Of a DNA stretch of 64,000 bases, positions 33,329 to 44,000 are shown in pieces; the first letter of the stretch is position 1, and each line of letters opens with the position of its first letter. The translations under genes and the position numbers were made by a program. The stretch comes from Imbricaverruca yamaguchii (lineage: Eukaryota > Arthropoda > Thecostraca > Neoverrucidae): assembly GCA_034440575.1 (NCBI GenBank), contig JAOTOL010001522.1:589001-653000 (forward strand), in the 5' to 3' direction. Under the pieces are notes generated by a model. The model did not search any database. It saw only the letters and a program-made list of their open reading frames with translations, and had not been told where the DNA came from.

Positions 33329-33490
33329 GGTGGTGGTTATTGGTTTTACGACACCACAACCGTTCGGTCATATAGCGTCGCCAATCTCTCACGCCGATTG
33401 GTTGCGGGCGAAGAGCAGCGACAGGTGAGGCTCAAACTCACAATCTTTCGATTGTGAGACGGGCAACTTACCCCTAGACTACTCGTTCCC
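33329..33490 (-). mobile_element. tRNA-derived SINE, near-complete
   Basis: Inverted copy: GGTTATTGGTTTTACGACAC, CGCCAATCTCTCACGCCGATTGG, GCGGGCGAAGAG, CAATCTTTCGATTGTGAGAC, GGCAACTTACCCCTAGACTAC. It includes both tRNA-promoter boxes and the 3' tail and is well conserved with the 52310 copy. Confidence 0.85.
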
Positions 33491-33773
33491 TGCGCTGGTT
33501 CCGGTGGCCTCCGGCCTGGCGACGAGTGCTGTGCAGGAAGATGAGCTGCAGTTTCTTCGACTTCCCAGCGCCACTCTGGAGAGTTTACCAGTAGTTGGTC
33601 CGAGTGCAGCTAGCGGTACCGGGTCATCTGCGCTCTGACTGGCTGGCGGGTGTCTGCTGAAGACGGCCGACTGCTGGACGCAGGCTAGACCGAGGTGGAC
33701 TCTGGTCAGGCTCCGGTCCGACTCATCAGCTTCCGGCTTTCTTTGCTAAGATAAGTTCTGCACTGTTCATCGC

Positions 33774-36700
33774 TTGCTGTACCTATGTTCCAAGTTGTGT
33801 CGCAATTTTGTTTTGTGCTCTTTATTGTCATGGTTACATGGAGGTTACATGGAGTCTAAGGAAAGTTTGCAGTCTCGTGTCAGGCCTGGGCGGTTGTCGA
33901 TGTCTGCGCTTAAGTTTTCAGGAGATGGTTCTTTCGGCAGATTTGTGGCTGATCCAGACATTTATTATACTTTACACAATTTAGATGATGAAATCAGGGC
34001 TTGTTTCTTTCCCCTGTACTTGTCCGGGATGGCACGGGACGCGTATGATTCTCTCCCGGCAGATGAACAGTCTACGTGAGGCCTTGGAGCTGCGATAACT
34101 CTTTGAGCGACCATGTGCGCTGAACGCGCACGCTCAATTAAAGCGAGAGCCTAGTGAGCCTCTCGGGGTATTTGTGATCAGATTCAAAAAGTTGGTGGGA
34201 CAGGCATATCCCGACAGTGACAGCGATGTGATTTATTTCAATTCAGTTTTGGGGACTGCCAGAGCGGCACCAAGCCAAGTTGATCACTAGCGGCGTGGAT
34301 AATTTTGCGGACGCTATGGTCAGACCCAAAATGACCGAAACATCTTCGATAGAGCCTGTCACCAGGAATCCAACGCCGTTTTCCGTGTGTCGCTAGCTAT
34401 CATAGTTCTTGAGATCTTAGGGGGCAGACATTCCCCCCCCCCCTGGACATGCGAAGTTAGCACGGACCGCCGGACGTGCGAGTGTTAAGTGCAACCAAAA
34501 GCTGTCTCACGGTCTGAATTAGCCATCATTGAATGTGCTTCTGTCCCTTTCATGTTAGCTGGCCAAAAAAGGTGGTTATTTTATATGTCTCGCCTGTTAT
34601 AGAAGTTCAGTGCTTGTTGGGCCTGGATTTCTTGAGGGCAGTTCCTTGCGTAACTGACTTGGCAAGGAGTCTGGTGCTGGCACCTAGTGAACAAGTTCGC
34701 TCGATGTCTGCCGAGGTCACGTCGGTCAGTCGTGTCTTGCGGGACATGATTGGTCCGTAGCTCCGGGTACGGAGCAAATTTGTTCGTTCGGGCTTCGTTC
34801 ACCATTGCACCTACAATGGTACCGCGCTTATCGAACCAACACTGTAATTTCCGGGTATCGAGGTGGTCCGATGTGTTGTCGAAGTTATAAACAATGTTTT
34901 GCGGTAATTGTTCGAAATGTCAACGTAGACACGATCACCGTTCCCAAACTTTCAGAGCATGGTAACCTTGAGGTAAGGTTTTCGCAAGAGTTACCGACTG
35001 GTTCCCATGGTATAAAACTGCCTGTCGAGATGGAAAATTTGTTTAACCTGGAGGAGGTGAGTATTGCTGAAGAACAACAGCAGGCACTGTTCTTCGTGCT
35101 AAAACAATATCACCAGTCCATGTTCAACGGCCACATTGGGGTCAATATTCTAGTCTCCCATTCTTCGATTGACACTGACGATCGTGGCCCGGTGCCACAG
35201 AGCCCTCGCCGTATTCCTCCACACCACTGTGATGAGGTATAGTCGCAGATCCAAGAGATGGTGTATCAAGGAATTTCGGGAAAATCAGACGGCACGTGGC
35301 CGTCGCCAATTTGTCTGGTGCGAAAAAAAAAAACATGGAGAACTTCGTATTTGTGCTGATATGCATCGGCTAAACTCCATTTCTAAATTATTGACCTCCA
35401 ATTCCAAGGATAGACGACACGTTAGAGGCACTTGTAGGGTCATCTTTGTTCTGTACTCTCGATCAATTCAAAGCTTATTTCCAGATTCCGGTTGATCCAG
35501 CTGACCGAAAATAACACAATAACCACTTCATTCGGCAATTGGCGATACAAGCGAATGTGTTTCGGCCTGAATTCGGCGCCGTTCACATGGGCCAAGCTTT
35601 TGAATACCGTTCTGGGACCGCTAGGGAAAGATATTTGTGTTCACTACTTTGACGACATTGTTGTACATGACAAGGTTTTTATGCAGTGTTCAAGAACTTG
35701 GACACAGTTTTGCTGTGGTTGAGAGTCGCTGGACTGACATTAAGCATAGCAAGCTGTCTGTTCTTCCAGAACAAGGATGATTTTCTCGGCTACGTGGTGT
35801 CCGAAGCAGGTCTATCCACGCACCCAGAAAAGGTCAGAAATGTGCGCCAGTGGCCACAGTCACCCACCGCCAAGGAAATGTGTAGCTTCTTGGGCTTGGC
35901 AGCTCACTTTAACCGATTTATCAAGAATGTTTCCAAGATTTCTTCGCCTCTTTTGAATCTCGGTGTTCGGTCTGAGTGGTTGGCTGTGGCCGCAGATTCA
36001 TTTAATACGGTAAAACGAGCGCTAGTGGACGCGCCAGTCATGGCTCTGCATCGTTTTCAACCGGACGCTGGCTTGTTCACTTTGGATTGTGACGCAAGTA
36101 ACCAGGGGTAGGAGCTGTGTTGATCCAAGAGAAAAGTGGGCGGAAGAAGGTGATCGCTTATGGGAGCCACAGGCTGACAAATTCCAGGAATAATCACTCT
36201 CATAAAACGAGAGCTCTGGCATGTGTAGGGTTCATCTAGGAATATTCCCATTATCTTGTAGGCGAGAACTTTCGGCTACACACGGACCATGGCAGTTTGC
36301 AATGGTCGCTCAAACTTTAAAAAATCACACTGCAGTGCGATTTTTGGCGATCACGCTTGAAACTCGCTTGAAACTCGTCAATGGTGCGTTGTTCCGCGTG
36401 CACAGGCATCATGCGTGCGAGTCGGAAGAGTTGCAAATTATTTTGGCGCAGAAAATCATTTAGCTCTGATCCGTCCTAGATATTTCTAGCCGTCAGTGGC
36501 CGCTGATGTCGATGAGCTCTCCAAAGAATGTGACGGATGTGACGCGCGTAACAGTCCGATTCCAGCACCCAGGGAGTCGATGGGCGAGCTGTAGGCATCT
36601 GAACCTTGGGAGGTTGTGTCTATTGTCTTCATGACCGACGCATCTCTTTTCAGTCGGTTAGCATACCTTCTCGTATGTTGTGATCACTTTTCGAGGAGGG

Positions 36701-37130
36701 TGGGAGTTTTTACATCACCAGACATGCGGGAAAGCACAGTGGCTATTACTCTTATTCATGGGCTATTTTCTCGCTTTGGTTGCCCCAAGCGGCTGCATTC
36801 AGATTGCGCAGCTAACTTTAAGAGTCAGCTTCTCACAGGTTTGCTGCATAATGGGCGTACAAACGAATACTAATAGCTTTCCCCCTCAAGAAGATAGTAA
36901 ATGCGAAGGAGTAAATCGCACTATTTTGGCTATGCTGTTAAAATATCTTCCTGATAATCAGTGAGTGGGACGACCACCTACCACTACTGATGTTGGGGTA
37001 TCGCCGTCAGATTCACAAGTCATTTGGCTACAGTCCCATATATTTGATGTTCGGTCGCCAGGCACGGCCGCCGGTCGATTTGGAAATTGATGCGTCGCGA
37101 GCCTTGAAATCGAACAGTATGTGCTGTGGT
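33774..37130 (+). pseudogene. Decayed Ty3/gypsy retrotransposon
   Basis: Plus-strand pieces follow gag-pol order. Gag-like: SALKFSGDGSFGRFVADPD (33910) and EPLGVFVIRFKKLVGQAYPD (34160). Protease end: VQCLLGLDFLRAVP (34610). RT: LRICADMHRLNSISK (35345; normally RxCVDYRxLN), FGLNSAPFTWAKLLN (35560) and YFDDIVVH (35645, catalytic). RNase H: FLGYVVSEAGL to LDCDASNQG (35780-36107), then LHTDHGSL (36275). Integrase: zinc-knuckle remnant CDGCDARN (36530), core VVSIVFMTDA, HFSRRVGVF and LHSDCAANFKS (36610-36830), then WDDHLPLLMLGYR and SFGYSPIYLMFGR (36970-37055). At least eight stops or frameshifts are present. LTRs and a primer-binding site were not found. It is inert. Confidence 0.85.
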
Positions 37131-39071
37131 TCATTTACTCTGTAAGCATATACACCGGTAAATGAGCATAAATAAAACCATCTGGACGTTCAGCGTTACT
37201 GCTGTGTATCTTTTCTATGGAGAAGATCCATAACATTCACAGGGTCCAGCATTACTGCGATGTACCTTTTTTATCGGGAAGGTACATCACGTTCACCAGG
37301 CTCCGAGCGATCCTAAAAAGCATGCACGCGTCCATTAGGCCCATGTTTATCTGCAACCATGTGATGTCTCTTACTACCTGGAGCACGACTAGCACGATGT
37401 AGGTTCTGCTTATACCTAGTTTAATGTCCATTTTCATACGGGACCTCTGCATACCCTGGTGTAATCTACCTTCAGTTAGAGGCTGGGAAACGCCAGTGTG
37501 TGGGGCCCGGAAGGACCTGGCCCATCGAAGCCGGGCCATGATCTTCCTGTGTATCTTGGTTTTGGTGGTCCAGGTCCAAAGGTGACAACAAACAACGTAT
37601 ACAGATGGCATCCGAGTCCTATGGTGATACCAGCACACGATGACATCCGGATCCTATTACGGCTGAGTTCGGTTCACTTTCGCCTGGTCACGTATGAAAG
37701 CGCACATCATTCAAGTCACGTAAGCTGCTCAAGTATGTTTGAGTTTAAAAACAAATAATGTAGGTAATGCGATAATAAATCGCGCTGCGTCCTACCTTGA
37801 ATGTAGCGTGCGACAAATCAAAAGTAGGAGTTTGGTGATGGGAAAACCGACACCCCATGAGTTTCAATATGGACTTGTTTATCTGGGCAGCATTGCCCCG
37901 ATAAAACTTTGTGCTTGACGGCCTTCTAATGAATTAACAAATTGACTAATCGATATGTTTGACGATAGCTAATAGGGGGCCGACACGTTGGTCCACGAGA
38001 TCAAAGGTCACGGGGTGGAACCTGGTGTCATCTGAATTGTATTGGCCATCCACAACCGAGCAATACAAGAGGTGGACGATGCTAAACAGCATTGACAGAT
38101 GAACACGTCGTGAAAGCACCGGTCTTCCTTTCAGCAGCATGATGCCACTCGATGGCACATGCTCGATCGAAGCCTCGTTGAGCGAAGCAATGCGCCGTGG
38201 GTCACGCTCACAGCTATGCCACAACATTGAATGTACGGCGCGGCACCGCCACAGTGGCTGCAGGTCATCACACTTGGTGCCGCCAGGCAACGGCGCTATC
38301 ATGTGCGCGGTCACATCAACAGCACATCAGCCTGCACATGCGCCGAATACGACATGCCATCAACACTTGTGTGGCCAATTGATACAAACTACGCATGTTT
38401 GGGTGTTAGTGAAAACCGATCGCATTCCGTGGTGCGTTTTATTTCCTCTAGTCATCCTTGGCTTTCACTAAGTATGCAAAATGGTCTCAAACGACAGGCA
38501 CAAAGCATTGCCTGTTAAATATTACCTCTGTGAGCAAACTCGCCTAGAAGCAGTCTCGGAAAGGCTACTCCTCGCTCGAAACGTCACTTCACATCCTACC
38601 CTCCGTCCTACTCCCATGTTATAGCACAGTCGGCCTCACCGCAGGCGATCCAGTCGGGGTCCCGCTCAGTCAATGGCCTCACTCGCCTGGTTCTCATGTC
38701 ACCTTCTACTCTATATTGAGCCACAATTACGGCAAATCGATATCGTCACTCAAAGTCAGGCACAACACCAGATGACGACAGCAAAAAAATCTGTGTACAA
38801 TCTGTGAAAGCAGGCCGACCAAACAATGCAGCGAACAGCTACAGTCGCACCTTACTCCAGCCAGAAATGCCAGGCAGCTCCGTATGGCATTGTAGTAAGA
38901 GGTACAAACGAGGTTTACAAACTTTCAGGGTAGAATGCCGAACCGATCCCGCAAGATGCGGCAACAGAACGTACCAACCGAACCCGTAAGATACCTCTCT
39001 GGACAATGGCGGTCGAATCCGAGTCCAACTGCGGCACAGCACCAGTGCACAAAGCGCGGAGCAATCCACCA
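37131..39071. other. 3' flank of the Cys-loop channel gene; unassigned open frames
   Basis: A minus-strand frame at 37638-37252 contains a hydrophobic stretch RTYIVLVVLQVV and LMDACMLFRIARSLVNV, and another at 38314-37946 has a hydrophobic segment; neither matches a family I know. AATAAA on the minus strand at 38443-38438 lies 630 nt past the channel stop and could be its poly(A) signal. Confidence 0.35.
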
Positions 39072-39371
39072 CTACCCGAGTCCATACACACTCCAGTAGA
39101 TCACGTTGAACGTGAAGAACAGCAAAGGCATGACAACTCGGCACACACGGTCCACCACCTTGGCCTGCAGTATGTACGTCTGTTTCTTGGCACTTGGTTC
39201 GTGGGAGCCTCCGACGCCGTCGCCACCCTCCCTGGAGAAGAACATCTCCTTGACGCTCTTGCGCCTGTCGCCCTGGAATTTGCGCTTCTTGGCGAGGTAG
39301 TGAACCAGCACGAACTCGAGCAGAGCGCTGAACACGAAGACCATGCACGTACCGATCCACACGTCAATGGC
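39072..39371 (-). CDS. Channel exon g: M3, intracellular loop and M4, stop
   Basis: Acceptor [29 protein letters not shown] (M3) leads to [15 protein letters not shown], a loop of about 45 residues, then [20 protein letters not shown] and IYWSVYGLG with a stop. The intracellular loop is short for the family. Confidence 0.9.
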   Translation of the reverse strand, partial: AIDVWIGTCMVFVFSALLEFVLVHYLAKKRKFQGDRRKSVKEMFFSREGGDGVGGSHEPSAKKQTYILQAKVVDRVCRVVMPLLFFTFNVIYWSVYGLG

Positions 39372-41043
39372 CTGCAGGACAGGGTCTGGGTTAGAAGATG
39401 ACCATATATTTTGAACGAAACACGAGAGGACATCGTGGTGCACCATTGGAGGCCTTCCGACAGCCTTGTGATGGGGAGCGGAGTACAGAGCACATTTTTA
39501 TTCTAGGATATATCGTGCATACGACAACCCGATACTAAATTTTCTTCAAGCAGGTGATGCACAAAACCCAATCCTGGTGGTCTCTCTATGATCTAATATC
39601 CAGAAAGAGAACCGGAGATAATGTTAATCACGAGGATGCTGGATAACGATGGTGTTGAGGAGGCATGATGGTAGAAGATGCGGAAAACAGGCAGAGTAAA
39701 AATTTTAACCAACGAGCGTCAAACGAAATAGAAGCTAAGAACAGAGCCAATGTCTCAAAGGGAGAGAAAGAGGTAGGAGAGAGGGAAAGGATGGAGAGAG
39801 GGAGAAAGAGAGAGAGAGGAGACGACCACTGTTGGTCAAGTCAATTTTAATTTTAATATGTCCTACAAAGTTATTCAAAGCTCTGATTTCTAATTATGAG
39901 GTATTCTTCCCTAGCTGCACTAGCAGCCTTGATGCATTCTCGACAATTGCCACCACCCGAGAGCGAAGTTGAGTGTTGCCACCTACCTCGTTCATCTGAG
40001 GTGGTAGCACACAAATATGCATGGTTGGTGCTTTCGTAGCGGTGGTTATGTGTGCGAGATGATATCACACCTTTGCGGGGTGAAATACGTGACTTGCCTT
40101 AAGGTAGGAGACAGGGGGCAGTTCACTCCGAACACCAGCTGCCAGTGACGTCAAAGTCAGCAGAGTGGTGACACCGAGCGTTACCCTGCGGGACGGTGAC
40201 GTCATCAAGTGGTGACACACATCGTCACCGTGTGGCACAGTGACAAGTGGTGACACCGAAGGTCACCCTGCAGAAGGTGACGTCATCAAGTGGTGACACA
40301 CATCGTCACCGTGCGGCACAGTGACGAGTGGTGATACTGGAGGTCACCATGCAATACAATCACGTCACCACGGTGATAAACGCAGAACATGACCCGGCAG
40401 GCCAGGCAGGCGATCGTGATCAGGAAGACGCACGGCAGCAAGGCAGCGGTGGCAGCTGGAGAAAACATCCAACTGCGTACAAGAAAGCGGAACCAATATC
40501 AGAACATAGCCATCGGGCTATGAAAAGAAGGAAGATATTTGTTTCTTTCTCTTAGAGTCGTACCGGGTATATTTGCACATATTCCTGTTCAAACAAGTAC
40601 AACAGTGATGACACTATGCAGGACCAAGCTAACGATGGCGTATGCGCGCCAACCGAGTACATCCCAGCGTGGTACACGGGGGAGTGTGTACCACACGTCG
40701 GGACCGTGGCAGGTACGAGGGAGGGGCCCGGTCGGGTGTCGTACCGCGCTGGCGTTGCGGTCTGCTCCAGCCAGAAGGACACCCACGACATGCACACCAT
40801 CAGCACGGTGGGGATGTACGTCTGCAGCATGTGGTAGCCGTTCTGACGGTCCAGCGTGAACGAGGCCGACAGCGCGCTGAAGTTGCCTGTCGATACACAG
40901 ATTGCCGCTGAGACGCGTGCACTGGCAAGATGCAGATATCGGCAAATATCTGCATCTGGTGAACATGCAGATATCGGCACCTATGTCTATGTCGATATCG
41001 ATATGCATATATATATACACATATACGTATGTACATATGTGTA

Positions 41044-41099
<56 letters not shown>

Positions 41100-44000
41100 G
41101 TGCGTATGTGTGTGTGTGTGTGTGTGTGTGTCTGCGTGTATGTGTGCATTCCATCGCTACGAAAAGTAGTTAGGATACGTCAAAACCATAGGATATCAAT
41201 TCCTGAAGGAATTCGGCCAGAAGTGCACAACGTTTTGAATGAGAGCATATATTTGAGGCTTTCAGTATTACCCAAAGCACCACCAATCAACCGACGTACC
41301 AGTGTCATACTGGAGAACGGTTTGCTGCAGCTCGCTGACGCCGATCAGGTTGAACTGGGGTATCTCGAGCGAGTCGTGACAGATGCCGTCACAGCTCGAC
41401 TGGCGGGACCACTCGAACAGCAGAGCGGTCGTCGGGTGGGCGTCTGCAGCAGCGCCGCTCGGTTGTTAGTGTCGGCGCTCGCTACATAATACCTAGACCG
41501 TGCTGCCATATAGCGATAACGAGCTGAAGTGATGCTTCGAGGAAATTACGAAGTTCTTGAAGCTGTGGAGGCTGTGAGCTGTGGAGGTTATGCCCGCTTC
41601 GGAGTTGTGGAGACTGTGAACTGTGGAGGTTAAGTCCGCTTCGGAGTTGGAGAGGTTGTGAACTGTGGAGGTTAGAAGCTGCTGAGGTTACGACCACTTC
41701 GGGTATGTTTAATTTGTGGAGGTTATGAACTGTGGAGGTTGTGGCCTGTGGAGGCTATGATACACCTTCCAGCCGGACGACCACAGGTCACTCCGCTGCT
41801 CTGGTGTCTGTCGATGTCGGCGGCCAGCCGGGTGACCACATGTTACTCCGTTGCTCTGGTGTCTGTCGATGTCAGCGGCCAGCCGGGCGACCACATGTTA
41901 CCCCGCATGGCAGCCATGACAGCCCATTCTTCATATGGATGCTCTCGACAACGGGACCACACGCAGGCGTTGTAAACCACATATCCGTGAAGTTAGTGAC
42001 AGCCACAGCAGACGGCTCCAGCAGAACTCCAGCAACAGGCAACTATGTCAACTAAATTAATGCTATAGGACATTCAAGTTTATAATTATACCCTTATTTT
42101 TGGTGCGGACAATGCCTACGTGTTCAACGACTGCCTTGGCACATTCGGAGTCCAAGTGGGACTCATGGCCCATTTCCCCCACTCTGCCACTTTCCCAGGA
42201 TCCTCAGGACCTTTGGCTGCTTCGGAACTTTTTCACTGAAGAAGGCCCTCAATGGGCGCTCTGACCAGTCAGAGGAATCGCGTTCCCTCTACCTGGTGAA
42301 AGGCCCCTCTTATGCCACTAAGGAATCAGGGGCCCTTGCGACTCCTCGAACGCTCCCCTGGTAAGTCAGGGAACCCTTGTGGTTCCTCTGCTTGCCCAGG
42401 CCCCTACTTTGTTATTGAGTTGGCCCAGTGGCTACTCAGGTGCCTTTTGGCCGATCAGAAGAGTCCAGGTTTCTCTAAGCGGCCCCGGTGGCAGCTCAGA
42501 GAGCGTGGAAGATGCCATAGTGATCAAGGGACTTTCTGGTCTCCTAACGGACTCCCCCGGATAAACTAGAAACAGGCTTGCATTTCGGTGGGAAGTCGGG
42601 AGGGGCACGTTCTTTACCGAGCTAAAGTTGGGGAGACGGTCTTCACCTGATTTCAAGTTGCCCTCCCCCCGCGCGGTGGTGGAGCCACTGCACAGCCTTC
42701 GCATTGTCAGCAGGAAGCAGGTACCCCAGACTGCAGCGCTCGATAACGCCAAGCTGACTGCCTCTATGCACTTCGCCGGCGTTCAGGAGTACGAATATAA
42801 CGACCTAAGTGAGCATGGACAGCTATGAACCATAAATAAAGAAGTGGACGAACCAGCGTGCCATTCAATGTCCGAATAGATGTTGGCGCCACATGCTATG
42901 TGACTCACGCGAGGAGGCCGCCCTTGAGCGTCCGTGGCAACACCACGAACGTTCGATATCGCGCTCGGACACGACGTCGGCTGGCCCCCTGTACGACGGA
43001 CAGGGTATGATTACCTCATCGGGTGGCAAGCTGAAGAGAAATGAATGGATCGGTTCGAAAAAGCAACAATAAGTGAAATCGCAAGTGGGAGACAGACATT
43101 TTGGCGGTTGGCGGGACTCTCACAGCACAGTACGCGTCTGGATCGAGTACTGTGCTGTGAGTGACTCCCGACCGAGACTGGTCGCGTGCACGCACGACAA
43201 AGTTCATCTGAGTGACCGGTCCCGGGCCGGCCACCACGCTGCTGAAACCTTAATAACTGCTTTGTTACAGCGTTTGATGTTATAATTCCCTCACTCTGAC
43301 TGAACTTGGTCTTCCAATTTTAATGTCGGAATCTTTGCATTGTTTACTTTTTGAAGTGCGGAAAGGCGCTCGATACTCCGCGAGCAACAGGAGATCCCCA
43401 ACTTCGCCCGCCTCTTGACCGCGTTCGTCCAGCACCTGTGGCGACTTACATTAGTGTGTACTTTAGTACTTATCGGGCTACCGTATGCATGTAAGTACAG
43501 GCATTATTCGTAGCGTAGTACAGAGAAGTTCAAAACTCAGCTCGTGTTTGCACCTCACAATTCAGCTCGTGTTTGCATCTCACAATTCAGCTCGTGTTTG
43601 TACATTACAATTAACGTAAGCGTCAAGTTCAGCAGACTTCGAATGTATGAGACAGCGACGGAGTTTCGCTGGGCGTGGAGGGAAGCGCTGTGTTTGTGGC
43701 CGAGTAGTCCAGTGACCTGACGTGCCATTTGTAACAAAGTTTCTAAAAATGTACTGCTTTAACCGTAAAATATGTATACTGGCATATTACCACAATGCTG
43801 GTCTGTAACTGTAAATGCTGTGACCCCGTAAGCCAGCTGACAGGCAACTCCTGAACTGGAGTCGGCCGGTGGCTCGCCGACGGCCCGCGCCGCGGCAGCG
43901 GTCGGACGTGAGTTTAAAGTCCAATGGCCAGGCGCGTTGCCGGGTCGTCTGCGGGGCGAGTAAATGTCACCTGACTGTTCGTCACCAGGTGGCATCGCCA

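Noticed and set aside
37252..37638. A membrane-protein exon in the minus frame with LVVLQVV and LMDACMLFRIARSLVNV
   Set aside because: Hydrophobic and open, but I could not match it to any family or find consistent splice edges; noted in the flank entry only.
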